Shown piece after piece: positions 22,482-31,454 of a stretch of 64,000 nucleotides of DNA. The notes beneath the pieces are model-generated. The model was not told the origin of the DNA. It saw only the letters and a program-made list of their open reading frames with translations, and made no database searches. Made by a program: the position numbers and the translations under genes. Origin of the DNA: Photobacterium obscurum (GTDB taxonomy: Bacteria; Pseudomonadota; Gammaproteobacteria; Enterobacterales; Vibrionaceae). Position 1 is the stretch's first letter, and each line of letters begins with the position of its first letter. The stretch covers positions 124,001 to 188,000 of the forward strand of contig NZ_JAKRRW010000009.1 in assembly GCF_026191635.1 (NCBI RefSeq). Reading direction: 5' to 3'.

Positions 22482-22514
22482 AACCCAAGTGAGATGTGTA
22501 GACTCACTTGGGTT
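22482..22514 (+). terminator. Terminator after ihfA
   Basis: A perfect 12-bp stem (22482-22493 with 22503-22514), 9-base loop, followed by TTGTTTTTTT; it starts 21 bases after the stop. Confidence 0.95.
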
Positions 22515-22592
22515 TTGTTTTTTTACAAGCAGGTAAAAGGTTCTAGGATGATTAGAACCCAGAACTTGACCTTTCCGCTGTAATAAATAATT

Positions 22593-22650
22593 CCTCGCAC
22601 CTCGCACCTCGCACCTCGCACCTCGCACCTCGCACCTCGCACCTCGCACC
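22593..22650. repeat. Tandem heptamer repeat, eight copies of CCTCGCA
   Basis: Eight uninterrupted exact copies of CCTCGCA run from 22593 to 22648, followed by CC. On the minus strand it reads TGCGAGG. It lies between the ihfA terminator and astE, in otherwise AT-rich sequence. Translating it gives an artefactual Arg/Cys-rich repeat peptide, not a gene. Confidence 0.95.
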
Positions 22651-22826
22651 TTATGTCTTTGTTGTTTTTTGCGATCTTCTTCTGAAACAATATGGTTACA
22701 AATATGTAGCTAGCTTGTATATTGGTTTGTGGTGGGTTCCACGCATTGAATTTGATTCCTAATGATTAAATAGCTATGTGCCGTGCTTAATTCACCCGTT
22801 TAATCGCAATGACACGGAGGTTATAA

Positions 22827-23873
22827 ATGGCGTTACTGCAACAGGTGAAAGATGGGGAGTTTCTTAAAGCGACTTGTGATTTGTCTTCACCGTGTGAATT
22901 AGGTGAGTGGAAGGTATCTACCGGAGTGCATTGTCAGCTCATAATGCGTGGTGTGCTTCAGATAACACCGGCAGAGCTGGGCGGTAATGAAAAAGATATA
23001 ATTCTTTCATCAGGGGTACATGGTGATGAAACCAGCCCGATCGAACTGATACAAAACTTGGCTCAAAAGATTTTGAAAGGTGAGTTGGTTCCGGTACATC
23101 GCCTATTGCTAATTATTGCCCATCCTGAAGCGATCAATGCCCATACCCGGTTTATTGACGAGAACATGAATCGGCTGTTTAACGGGCACAATGAAGAACG
23201 CAATGTGGATTGTATTGTCGCAAACCAACTGCAAGCTGCGGTAAATAGCTTCTATGCGGGCTCTACGGCGATTAATAAAGATCGTTGGCATCTTGACCTT
23301 CATTGTGCCATTCGTGGCTCAGCGCATTATACCTTTGCAGTTAGCCCATTTAGTGAGAAGCCAACCCGTAGTAATCGACTATTTGCCTTCCTGCAACGTG
23401 CAGAAATTGAAGCTGTTCTATTATCACGTACGGCTTCGCCGACTTTCAGTTGGTATAGTGCCGAGAACTTTGGTGCGCAAGCCCTGACGATGGAACTCGG
23501 GAAAGTTGCCCCATTTGGTAAGAATGATTTGTCTTTGCTGGAATCATTTAATACTGCCATGTTGGCATTAGTTATTGAGCCGGAACTGGCTCTGGAATGG
23601 CATGGTGATAAATTGAACGTCTATAAAGTGACGAGAACCTTAACCAAGCAGACTGAGGCGTTTCAGTTTACGTTTCCGGATAACCAGGCCAACTTTACTT
23701 TTTTTGAGCAGGGTAAACTGTTAGGCAGTGATGAAGGCGTCGAGTATTTTTCTTTGGAAGGCGGTGAAGCCGTTGTTTTCCCGAATCCTAATGTTGCTAT
23801 TGGGCAGCGGGCTTGCCTGTTGGTGAGAAAAACAGCGGTTAATTTTGCCGAACAGGTAACGGTAAAACCCTAA
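22827..23873 (+). CDS. astE: Succinylglutamate desuccinylase
   Basis: A 348-residue zinc carboxypeptidase-like enzyme that releases glutamate and succinate from N-succinylglutamate, the last step of the arginine succinyltransferase (AST) pathway. Zinc ligands are seen in SSGVHGDETSPIE (His and Glu) and LDLHCAIRGSAH (His). GGAGG precedes the ATG. It is separate from other ast genes here, an arrangement known in Vibrionaceae. An aspartoacylase-like role is a less likely alternative. Confidence 0.9.
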   Translation: MALLQQVKDGEFLKATCDLSSPCELGEWKVSTGVHCQLIMRGVLQITPAELGGNEKDIILSSGVHGDETSPIELIQNLAQKILKGELVPVHRLLLIIAHPEAINAHTRFIDENMNRLFNGHNEERNVDCIVANQLQAAVNSFYAGSTAINKDRWHLDLHCAIRGSAHYTFAVSPFSEKPTRSNRLFAFLQRAEIEAVLLSRTASPTFSWYSAENFGAQALTMELGKVAPFGKNDLSLLESFNTAMLALVIEPELALEWHGDKLNVYKVTRTLTKQTEAFQFTFPDNQANFTFFEQGKLLGSDEGVEYFSLEGGEAVVFPNPNVAIGQRACLLVRKTAVNFAEQVTVKP

Positions 23874-23890
23874 TTGGGTTTGAATTGTCG

Positions 23891-23982
23891 AAAAGAGAGC
23901 GATTTGCTAATTGGCTATCGTATTCTTTGTCGTGCCTCCTTTTCATTCATTGAATGAGAAGGTATTGTAAACGCTCTCTTTT
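23891..23982 (+). promoter_or_regulatory. Nested inverted repeats between astE and btuC
   Basis: An 11-bp perfect repeat (23891-23901 with 23972-23982) encloses 70 bases containing a second hairpin (CCTTTTCATTC / GAATGAGAAGG, about 23938-23962). The outer right arm ends in T5 just before btuC. It may be a long terminator for astE or a structured btuC leader. No conserved cobalamin-riboswitch box was recognised. Confidence 0.5.
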
Positions 23983-23997
23983 TACCGTATTCGACCC

Positions 23998-24990
23998 ATG
24001 CATTTAAACGATCTTATTTTACGCCAGCAGGCAAGGTGGAAGTTTAGTTTTATCCTGATTTCTGGTGCCGTGTTGGTATCTTGTTTCTTCTCTCTCGCGG
24101 TGGGCGAACTCTTTATCTGGCCATGGGCGCCCGATAGTGCGTTGGAGCAACAGTTGCTGTTGCAATTGCGTATGCCCCGTTTACTGGCAGCTCTTGCGAT
24201 AGGTGCTTCACTGGCAACTTCCGGTGCTGTTCTACAGGTACTGCTTGGTAATCCACTTGCCGAACCCGGCGTATTGGGGATATCTGGCGGGGCAAGTCTC
24301 GCTTTAGTTATACTCTTATTTGTTTTGCCTTTTGTCCCTAGTCCGATGATAACCATGCTTGCAGCGATGTTCGGTGCCTTGGCATTTACTTTGATCCTCG
24401 TTGGCCTATCTCGACGGCGCAAAGTCTCAACAGCACGCTTACTATTGATAGGCGTCGCACTGGGCATTTTGTCCGGTGCTGTTGTTACCTGGGCATTTTA
24501 TTTTAGTGATGATCTGAATTTGCGCCAATTGATGTATTGGCTGATGGGCAGTGTAGGCGGCGTGAGTTGGAGTCAGTTGTCCCTTTTGCTAGTCGTGATG
24601 CCGGTACTGGCATGGTTGTGTACCCAAGGTAAGAAACTGGATTTACTGATGTTGGGCGAGGGGCAGGCCAAACAGCTGGGGCTTGATGTTGCAGCTTTTC
24701 GTTGGCGTTTGATTCTGATTGTTTCCCTGTTGGTTGGAGCTTCGGTGGCGCTCGGTGGCGTTATTGGCTTTATTGGCTTGGTGATCCCTCACTTATTGCG
24801 CCTGGCGCTTGGCACGGAGAATCGGTTTTTGCTCCCGTTGTCGGCAATGTGTGGCGCACTGCTGCTTGCCATTGCAGATACCCTGTCTAGGGTTATCTTA
24901 CCTTCGGCAGAGCTGCCGGTTGGGGTGGTGATCACCAGTATTGGTGCCCCTATCTTTATCTGGATGCTATTGCGTTCACAAATAGACTAA
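23998..24990 (+). CDS. btuC: Vitamin B12 ABC transporter permease
   Basis: A 330-residue FecCD-family permease with about ten membrane helices. [21 protein letters not shown] and [15 protein letters not shown] are classic BtuC/FecD signatures. It forms the channel of the BtuC2D2F importer for cobalamin across the inner membrane. It is followed by btuD. The specificity rests on similarity to BtuC rather than siderophore permeases and on the partner gene. No btuF is in the window. Confidence 0.9.
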   Translation: MHLNDLILRQQARWKFSFILISGAVLVSCFFSLAVGELFIWPWAPDSALEQQLLLQLRMPRLLAALAIGASLATSGAVLQVLLGNPLAEPGVLGISGGASLALVILLFVLPFVPSPMITMLAAMFGALAFTLILVGLSRRRKVSTARLLLIGVALGILSGAVVTWAFYFSDDLNLRQLMYWLMGSVGGVSWSQLSLLLVVMPVLAWLCTQGKKLDLLMLGEGQAKQLGLDVAAFRWRLILIVSLLVGASVALGGVIGFIGLVIPHLLRLALGTENRFLLPLSAMCGALLLAIADTLSRVILPSAELPVGVVITSIGAPIFIWMLLRSQID

Positions 24991-25039
24991 ACGGTAGTGA
25001 AATAGACTAGCAATGAACCATGTAATTAAAGAAAGCACC

Positions 25040-25801
25040 ATGATATTCGATGTTAAGAACCTAGCGATGTCTCCCCGTTTATTGCCTGTTTCTTTTACTG
25101 TGGAAGCAGGCGAGATCGTGCATCTTATCGGCCCAAACGGCAGCGGTAAAAGTACGGCAATATCGATGTTATCAGGATTGTTTGCCGGCGATGGGGATGT
25201 GCAGTTTCTCGGCAAATCGATAGACGATTATGATCTCCACTTCTTAGCAAGATTACGTTGCTATTTGGCTCAGCAGGATCGTCCGGCGTTTGCTGTTGGG
25301 GTTTATCATTACCTGTCTTTGGCACTATCGGCTCTTGGAGAGCTGGATGCAGATAGGGTGCAAGCAGCGTTAGATGAAGTTTGTCAGGCATTGAATATTG
25401 CCGATAAGCTAACAAGAAGTATCCAGCAGCTTTCAGGCGGGGAGTGGCAACGCGTTCGTCTTGCGGCAGCCTGCTTGCAGGTATGGCCATCATTGAACCC
25501 TGATGCAAAACTTCTTTTGCTTGATGAGCCGGCGGCAGCACTGGATATTGGCCAAGAGGCGGCGATGTATAAGCTGATCCGAATGATGGCGGAGAAGGGG
25601 ATTAGTGTTGTGATGGCAAACCACGATTTAAACCGTAGCCTCAGAGAGGCGGATAAAGTCCTGCTGCTAAATAACGGCTCTTGCGTGGCAAAAGGAAAGC
25701 CCGAAGAAGTAATGACAGTTGAGCGACTAGAGCAGATATTTGTCACCCGAGTACAACGTATCGAGCATGGTGGAAAATCCTGCTTACTATTTACTGATTA
25801 A
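25040..25801 (+). CDS. btuD: Vitamin B12 ABC transporter ATP-binding protein
   Basis: A ~253-residue ABC ATPase with Walker A GPNGSGKST, signature LSGGEWQRVRLAAA, Walker B LLLLDEPAAALD and switch histidine in ANHDLN. It energises BtuC. Start choice: the ATG at 25040 (MIFDVKNL) aligns with E. coli BtuD; an ATG at 25013 would add nine residues. It follows btuC by 22-49 bases and is clearly co-transcribed. Confidence 0.92.
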   Translation: MIFDVKNLAMSPRLLPVSFTVEAGEIVHLIGPNGSGKSTAISMLSGLFAGDGDVQFLGKSIDDYDLHFLARLRCYLAQQDRPAFAVGVYHYLSLALSALGELDADRVQAALDEVCQALNIADKLTRSIQQLSGGEWQRVRLAAACLQVWPSLNPDAKLLLLDEPAAALDIGQEAAMYKLIRMMAEKGISVVMANHDLNRSLREADKVLLLNNGSCVAKGKPEEVMTVERLEQIFVTRVQRIEHGGKSCLLFTD

Positions 25802-25846
25802 GCTCTTTGATTGAAGCGTAAATAGCCTTTTAGGCCTGTTCAGAAG

Positions 25847-25866
25847 GACGGCAAGTTACGGCCGTC
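25847..25866. terminator. Possible terminator between btuD and a convergent gene
   Basis: A 6-bp GC-rich stem GACGGC/GCCGTC (25847-25852 with 25861-25866) with 8-base loop lies between convergent genes; no good T-run follows. Confidence 0.4.
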
Positions 25867-25872
25867 TCGACT

Positions 25873-26199
25873 TTAACGACGGGTGTTACCAATATTGCAG
25901 ATTCTCACGACATTACTTGAGCGGGCATCGGACCACGCTAACAGGCGCTGGTAGTATTTTTTTTGCAAAAATAAATACAGGCTAAAGCAGATAAACGCCA
26001 AGGCAACGAGGCTGCCGCTTTCTTTCACATTAGACGGTGTAAAGCTGAGCAGAAGGCCAATTCCGGTACCCAAACCACACAATAGTTGCAGCATCGGGTA
26101 GGTGAGGAAGAAAAAAGACTTAAGGTTGAAGAGCAAAGAATACAATCCGTGTTTGAGTATTCTTAGGGCATGGTCCAGAGCCATGACTATAAATCGCAT
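25873..26199 (-). CDS. Small hypothetical membrane protein
   Basis: A ~108-residue protein with two or three hydrophobic segments (about 16-48 and 62-82), followed by a basic tail with two cysteines-free helices and a C-terminal NTRR. I do not recognise a family. The start could be TTG at 26211, ATG at 26199 (chosen; GGTAAAG upstream) or an ATG five codons later. It stands alone between btuD and the DUF3360 gene. Confidence 0.5.
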   Translation of the reverse strand: MRFIVMALDHALRILKHGLYSLLFNLKSFFFLTYPMLQLLCGLGTGIGLLLSFTPSNVKESGSLVALAFICFSLYLFLQKKYYQRLLAWSDARSSNVVRICNIGNTRR

Positions 26200-26286
26200 A
26201 TTCTTTACCAAGACTAATGAACATATTAACTAAGGTATTAAAGCTTAAAACAACTTTAATCCTTATTTTTGCTTATTGTGTACTGC

Positions 26287-26318
26287 ATGCAATAGACCAG
26301 ATCTCTGGCCTATTGCAT
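26287..26318. repeat. 32-base near-perfect palindrome downstream of the DUF3360 gene
   Basis: The arms 26287-26300 and 26305-26318 pair except for one mismatch, with an ATCT loop. It lies just beyond the DUF3360 stop on the minus strand but lacks a T-run, so it may protect the mRNA end or be a weak terminator. Confidence 0.5.
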
Positions 26319-26332
26319 ATTACAGATCCAGT

Positions 26333-27787
26333 TTAGCCTAACAGTGCAGGGATACCCGGTAATTGACCTACAAGGGCCAGTGCTCCGACACAAACAACTA
26401 CTGCTGTCGCTGGAATAATCAGCTTATCTGTTCTTGACAGAGATTCAGCTCGCTCCTTATTTCCGATTAAACCAAGGTTGTCTAACAACATAGTGAGTGC
26501 CCAACCAAATACAGGATTGACTAAGGCGCAGGCAAACATACAGATACCAGCGCTTTGCGAATTACGTGAACATTTCACCATCTGCATACCGGCTTCTAGT
26601 AGAGGCAGGAATACACCAACAAGCAGGGCAACGCGCAGAACAGGTTCCCACATAGCTAGATCCATCGGGAAGCCAAGAACAGCTGCCAAAACACATAGCA
26701 GGCCTGTTAGTAGTGCACCACCTGGAATTGGACGTTTGGCAATCGCAGCCGGGATCATGTAAGTACCCCAAGACGATGCCAGGTTACCACCACCCAGGCC
26801 AGCACCGATCATCTGACGAATAGAACATACTGCCATTGTATCGTCGACGTTCATTAGCGCGCCTTTGGCACTTTTCGGGTAATTTAATTCCTGGAATACG
26901 CGGTGGCCAAGAAAATCTGGCGACCACATTGCAACAGCTAGAATAGCAAAAGGAATAACTGCAACATAATGTTCTAGTTGAGGCCAACCAAGTTGCCAAC
27001 CGGTATTTTCTCCCCACCAGAAGAATGGGCTCATATTTGGTAAGCCAGGCTCAGTGACAAACTCAAAAGGTACACCCATTATATATGCAACTACACCTGC
27101 AATTAATGAGCAAAGTGGAATGGCGAGCCAACGTTTTTCTACTTTTGCAAGGTAGGCATAAATAACAATTGTCGTCAGAATAACAATAAATGAAACGGCA
27201 TCCAGGCCAGAACTTACTGACCAGGATTCGAATTTATTTAATTGTCCGATAAGTCCAACGGCACCAAGATATATTAAGAGTCCGCCACGAACACCTTCGC
27301 CAGTTAAATTAACCAGTCGCGAACCACCTTTGGTTGCACTTAATATTAAGCCAAATACACCCACCATAATACCTAATGCGAGAGGGTGTCCCCCGGCTGC
27401 TGCTATTAACGGAATTAGCGGGATCATTGGCCCATGCGTACCCGCTAAATTGGATAATGGGTTTAAAATGGCAGAAAAGAAAACAACAAAAATAAGTCCT
27501 GCAATTAGCAGTTCAAAACGTACGTTTTCAGCCACAAATTCTTGTGACAGGCCAAATTGTGCTGCAAATGCGGCGACCATGGCGGTAACCATTACAACTT
27601 TACCTATGGTTGCAGCAATTGCCGGTACCCAGTCTTCAATCTCGATACCAAAGTCGCGGAAGGGCAAATGCACCCGCCAGCGCTTAAGATCCATAATAGA
27701 GAGCTCATGCTCTAAATAAGCGGCCCTTGATTCAAACTCACTGGCTTTTTTACGGCGCTGTTTGTAGGTCCCTTGATCTACACTCAT
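26333..27787 (-). CDS. DUF3360 family putative permease
   Basis: A 484-residue inner-membrane protein with a ~55-residue cytoplasmic N-terminus (motif LPFRDFGIEIEDWVPA) and about 11-12 membrane helices. NLAGTHGPMIPLIPL in the middle of the first half resembles the substrate-binding region of NCS2/SulP-type transporters. I recognise it as the DUF3360 family, common in Vibrionaceae and without assigned substrate. TTGGAG precedes the ATG. It stands alone, with a 750-base AT-rich region upstream that probably carries its control elements. Confidence 0.75.
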   Translation of the reverse strand: MSVDQGTYKQRRKKASEFESRAAYLEHELSIMDLKRWRVHLPFRDFGIEIEDWVPAIAATIGKVVMVTAMVAAFAAQFGLSQEFVAENVRFELLIAGLIFVVFFSAILNPLSNLAGTHGPMIPLIPLIAAAGGHPLALGIMVGVFGLILSATKGGSRLVNLTGEGVRGGLLIYLGAVGLIGQLNKFESWSVSSGLDAVSFIVILTTIVIYAYLAKVEKRWLAIPLCSLIAGVVAYIMGVPFEFVTEPGLPNMSPFFWWGENTGWQLGWPQLEHYVAVIPFAILAVAMWSPDFLGHRVFQELNYPKSAKGALMNVDDTMAVCSIRQMIGAGLGGGNLASSWGTYMIPAAIAKRPIPGGALLTGLLCVLAAVLGFPMDLAMWEPVLRVALLVGVFLPLLEAGMQMVKCSRNSQSAGICMFACALVNPVFGWALTMLLDNLGLIGNKERAESLSRTDKLIIPATAVVVCVGALALVGQLPGIPALLG

Positions 27788-28537
27788 GTCAACTCCAAGA
27801 ATTAATAATTCATATGCACTGCGGTGCTAATAATAGATATATTACTAAAGAGGTATTTCATAAGTCTGAAATATTTACACATACATTGAAATATATTTGG
27901 GGGTGTAATTTGATCTATATCTCATTATTCATGCAAACATATAAACAAGATGCACATAAAGATATTTTATATTACAGCCTGATTATTTTGTAATTTGTTA
28001 AGTTTTTAATTTGTATTATATTTTATCTAGTTATTTGTTTTATATATTCAAACTTTTATTGGCAACCAAATAGTAATTGATTGACAACTTATTATTAACA
28101 TTAAGGGTGGTGTGGCTGTTATTTTTACGTATTTAGGGGGTTGTATTGACGTTTAATCTCATTGTAGTTGATTGTTTGGCTTATTTTGGGGGTGGCAGGG
28201 AGATGTATCACTTAAAAAGTTAAAATCTTTGTACTTAATTCATATTCTTCAAAAGTGTTTAACATTTATAGTGATTGTTATAAATATTATTAGGTTCTAA
28301 TATACTCATATTCAATTAAGTATTATTCCTTTTGTTGAATATATTAGTTGCGCTATTAATTAGCCAATATTAACCCTGCCTTAATGCCTTCATATCATTG
28401 CTTTCTTCACTATTTAGAAAACACTTCCTGAATACTGTAGTTTGATAGTAAGCATAATTATAAGCTACTCTAATCTAATGATTTAATTCACATTGTCGAT
28501 GAGCTGAAAAGACTTGTCGGCAGTTGAGGAGCTATTG
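27788..28537. other. Long AT-rich intergenic region between divergent genes
   Basis: 750 bases of very AT-rich DNA between the DUF3360 permease and the M3 peptidase, which are divergent. Both promoters must lie here. I see no credible coding frame, tRNA, or terminator hairpin; the composition suggests an H-NS-type silenced or heavily regulated region, which is inference only. Confidence 0.5.
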
Positions 28538-30340
28538 ATGACTGCACCAAGCTGGGATCTTTCCATCGCTTACAAGGATCTTTCTGATCCGAAGATTAAT
28601 CAGGACTTTAAGGAAGCAGAAGAAAAAATTGCGGACTTTACATCATTGGATCCAGGTTGCCTTAATGATCTGATGAAGGCGATTGTGCTTAAAGATCAGC
28701 TCTCTATCATAGTGAGAACCTTATCAAGTTATGCTAACTGCCTTTCTTCGGTAGATGCATCGGACGACGGAGCTAAAAAGCTCGCGGGTAAAGTTGAAAA
28801 GCTGTTTTCGGAGTTTGAGCAATCGGTTAATCCTTTTCTTCAGGTTTTGGTGAACTTAAATGATGATGAATTTGATACGGTACTGGCAGGTAATGAAGTA
28901 CTAGGTGTTCTCGAAGCACACCGTTTTAAACTTGAGCGAGAAAGGCTTAAACGAAACCGCCTGCTTTCTGTTGGTGAAGAACAGCTTCTATCTGCGATGA
29001 ACGTTGACGGCAGAAATGCCTGGGGTCGTCTGTATGACAACCTGACAGGTAGCCTTTCAGTGACGTTGAAATTGGATGATGGCACTGAGGAGACCGTTGG
29101 ATTGTCACAAGCTGCCAGTATTCTCTATGGAGCAGACAGCGAACGTCGTGAACCGGCATGGAAAGCGATTTCAGAGGTGATGAAAGTTCATGAGCAAAGC
29201 TTCGCCGCTATTCTAAATGGTTTGGCTGGTGGTCGACTGACTGAGTATGAAAAACGTAGCCATACGGAGTCGGTTCATTTTCTTGATTCGCCATTGCATA
29301 GTAGTCGGATCGAAAAAGAGACTTTAGATGCGATGCTGCAAGTCGCCCGAGATAACCGTTCTGTTGGGCGTAAAGCCGGATTGTTGATGGCCAGACTATT
29401 TGGTACAGATAAGCTCAAACCATGGGATGAGCTTGCTTCAATGCCGGCATTGAAAGCTGGAAAAAATGAAACTTACAGCTTTGAGCAGGGGATTGAAATT
29501 ATTCGCGATGCTTTTTCCAGTGTTGACCCCGACATGGGCGAGTTTGTTGGCATGATGGTCGAAAGGCAGCTTATTGATGCTGCGCCGCAGCCAACTAAAC
29601 GGCTTGGCGCATATTGTACCAAGTTTGCAAATACCCGAACCCCGTTGGTGTTCATGACATGGGGGGGCAGCATGTCGGATGTATTGACGCTTGCCCATGA
29701 GCTTGGTCATGCGTTCCACAACTGGGTGATGCGTGATATGCCGCTGGTACTAAGCGAATACCCGATGACCTTGGCAGAAACCGCGTCGATCTTTGCTGAA
29801 AATATTGTCCGCGATGCTTTGCTTGATAAAGCTAACAGCGAACAAGACAAACTCGCCATGCTATGGGAAGAGGCACAATCAGCACTGGCATTGATGATTA
29901 ACATTCCTGTTCGCTATGAGTTCGAGAAGTCCTTTTACGAGCAAAGGCAGCAGGGGGAATTCACCCCCGATCAGCTCAGGGAGTTAATGGCTGAAAAATG
30001 GCGTGATTGGTATGGTGATGCCATGGAAGAAAGCAATGATATGTTCTGGGCAAGCAAATTACATTTCAGTATTCCTGAAATCAGTTTTTACAACTACCCG
30101 TACCTGTTTGGTTACCTGTTCAGTAAAGGTGTTTATGCCCAGCGAGCAGTGAAAGGCAAACAATTCTATGCTGACTATAAGGCGTTGTTGCGTGATACAG
30201 GTTCGATGACCGCAGAAGAGGTGGTTGAGAAACACCTTGGGATGGATATTCGTCAGCCAGAGTTTTGGCAGCAGAGTGTTGATATGGTTGCCTTGCAGGT
30301 TGAGCAGTTCGAAAAGCTGTTGGCTAAGGAAAAACCATAG
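28538..30340 (+). CDS. M3-family oligoendopeptidase (PepF-like)
   Basis: A 600-residue zinc metallopeptidase. The active-site motif HELGH (His387-Glu388...His391) with downstream glutamate in the TLAETASIFAEN stretch is intact. The N-terminal two thirds are helical, as in the M3 fold with a deep channel that admits only short peptides, implying cytoplasmic oligopeptide degradation. I use the ATG at 28538 with GAGGAG six bases upstream; a TTG eight codons earlier also opens the frame. It is monocistronic. Confidence 0.88.
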   Translation: MTAPSWDLSIAYKDLSDPKINQDFKEAEEKIADFTSLDPGCLNDLMKAIVLKDQLSIIVRTLSSYANCLSSVDASDDGAKKLAGKVEKLFSEFEQSVNPFLQVLVNLNDDEFDTVLAGNEVLGVLEAHRFKLERERLKRNRLLSVGEEQLLSAMNVDGRNAWGRLYDNLTGSLSVTLKLDDGTEETVGLSQAASILYGADSERREPAWKAISEVMKVHEQSFAAILNGLAGGRLTEYEKRSHTESVHFLDSPLHSSRIEKETLDAMLQVARDNRSVGRKAGLLMARLFGTDKLKPWDELASMPALKAGKNETYSFEQGIEIIRDAFSSVDPDMGEFVGMMVERQLIDAAPQPTKRLGAYCTKFANTRTPLVFMTWGGSMSDVLTLAHELGHAFHNWVMRDMPLVLSEYPMTLAETASIFAENIVRDALLDKANSEQDKLAMLWEEAQSALALMINIPVRYEFEKSFYEQRQQGEFTPDQLRELMAEKWRDWYGDAMEESNDMFWASKLHFSIPEISFYNYPYLFGYLFSKGVYAQRAVKGKQFYADYKALLRDTGSMTAEEVVEKHLGMDIRQPEFWQQSVDMVALQVEQFEKLLAKEKP

Positions 30341-30370
30341 CCTCCCGGGGTAACGCCAAACCAAATGAAA

Positions 30371-30402
30371 CAGCGGCCTGACAGTATGATGCCAGGCCGC
30401 TG
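30371..30402. terminator. Bidirectional terminator
   Basis: A perfect 10-bp GC-rich stem (30371-30380 with 30393-30402), 12-base loop, flanked by A/T runs, between the convergent peptidase and outer-membrane protein genes. Confidence 0.85.
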
Positions 30403-30429
30403 TGATTTTGAATTCAATCGTTTTAGCGA

Positions 30430-31080
30430 TTAGAAGCTGTAGCGGGCACCGATTTGGTAGCTCATTTCTTTTAAGTTATCAATTGCACGGTGCTGAAGGT
30501 TAGCCTCGACGCTTACGTGCTCAGATACTTTGAAGTTGTTGCCAAGGCGTAGCTCGTACATTGTCTCGTCATAACCGGCTAGACGTACTGCTGGCTCCAC
30601 TGTCCACTGTTCCATAACCTGGTAGCGAGCACCAATTTCACCTGTTAGCGCAGTATCATCAGCACTTACCGACGTATTGATGTCTGAACCGAAGTTGTTG
30701 ATATCCCATTTCATTTCAATAGTCGAGAAGCCAGCCAGGCCGTATACAGTGAAATTATCATTGATTGGCTGATAGTAACCCAGACCAAGAAGGCTATGAG
30801 AAACAGTTAGGTCATCTTTTACCGTAGCGTCACCACGAGTCTCTACAAAGAAGTTGTCTTTGAAGTTCCAGCTACCACGAAGGTACATACCCACAGTGCT
30901 ATCTGTTGTGCTGTTCCAAGAGCTAGGTAGGTCATGGTTGTAAGTAGAAACCTGAAGGCCACCCGCAACGTAAGTAAAGTTTTGCGTTAGATTCTGGTTT
31001 TCTGTTTCAGTTGTTTCCGCTTGAGCAGCAAAAGTTGTCGCTAAAAGAGCAGCAAGTGGAAGCAGTGCAATTTTTTTCAT
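30430..31080 (-). CDS. Outer-membrane beta-barrel protein
   Basis: A 216-residue protein with a signal peptide (MKKIALLPLAALLATTFAAQA, cleavage after residue 21) and about eight amphipathic strands, ending in the C-terminal Phe (RYSF) recognised by the BAM machinery. It resembles the small OmpA-like/OmpX-type barrels (porin family) of Vibrionaceae, without the peptidoglycan-binding domain. Role unknown. AGGTAGAAA precedes the ATG. It is monocistronic. Confidence 0.8.
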   Translation of the reverse strand: MKKIALLPLAALLATTFAAQAETTETENQNLTQNFTYVAGGLQVSTYNHDLPSSWNSTTDSTVGMYLRGSWNFKDNFFVETRGDATVKDDLTVSHSLLGLGYYQPINDNFTVYGLAGFSTIEMKWDINNFGSDINTSVSADDTALTGEIGARYQVMEQWTVEPAVRLAGYDETMYELRLGNNFKVSEHVSVEANLQHRAIDNLKEMSYQIGARYSF

Positions 31081-31454
31081 TTTTTCTACCTAATTGTATT
31101 TCTTAAAACAACAGAGCAGCCATTTCTGCTGTTGTTTTCAAACTTGGTGCGAATAGTACACATATTAAAAACAGCGTGCAATATAATTTTGTACGGTGTT
31201 TTTAATTTTTGGGTTGTTCGGCTGCTTTTTGAGCTTTTTGGTTGGTTTTTCGTAGATGAATATCGTTTATGTCTGTTTTTTTGGGGGGGATAGGCGCTAG
31301 GCTGGAGATTTTTCAGGTTGCTTAAATCTAATAGAGGTCGCAGTTAATTACCGAGATCACATTTATCCTCAATACTAATAGGGTTGCTATTCAATCAGCT
31401 GCTATTACTCTCTATGATAGTTTTGTGTACTCATTGAATAGGACAAGGAATGCC
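31081..31454. other. Intergenic region between the barrel gene and trpB
   Basis: 374 bases between divergent genes. It contains a T7G7 run near 31277-31290. I see no Trp-codon leader peptide and no attenuator of the kind in front of the trp operon. Confidence 0.4.

Noticed and set aside
22302..22649. Minus-strand frame with repeated Arg-Gly-Ala-Arg-Cys-Glu-Val units
   Set aside because: It is the translation of the heptamer repeat running into the antisense of ihfA; no ribosome site and no family resemblance.
23874..23997. Cobalamin riboswitch before btuC
   Set aside because: The region is structured, but I could not find the conserved B12-box core, so I did not call a riboswitch.
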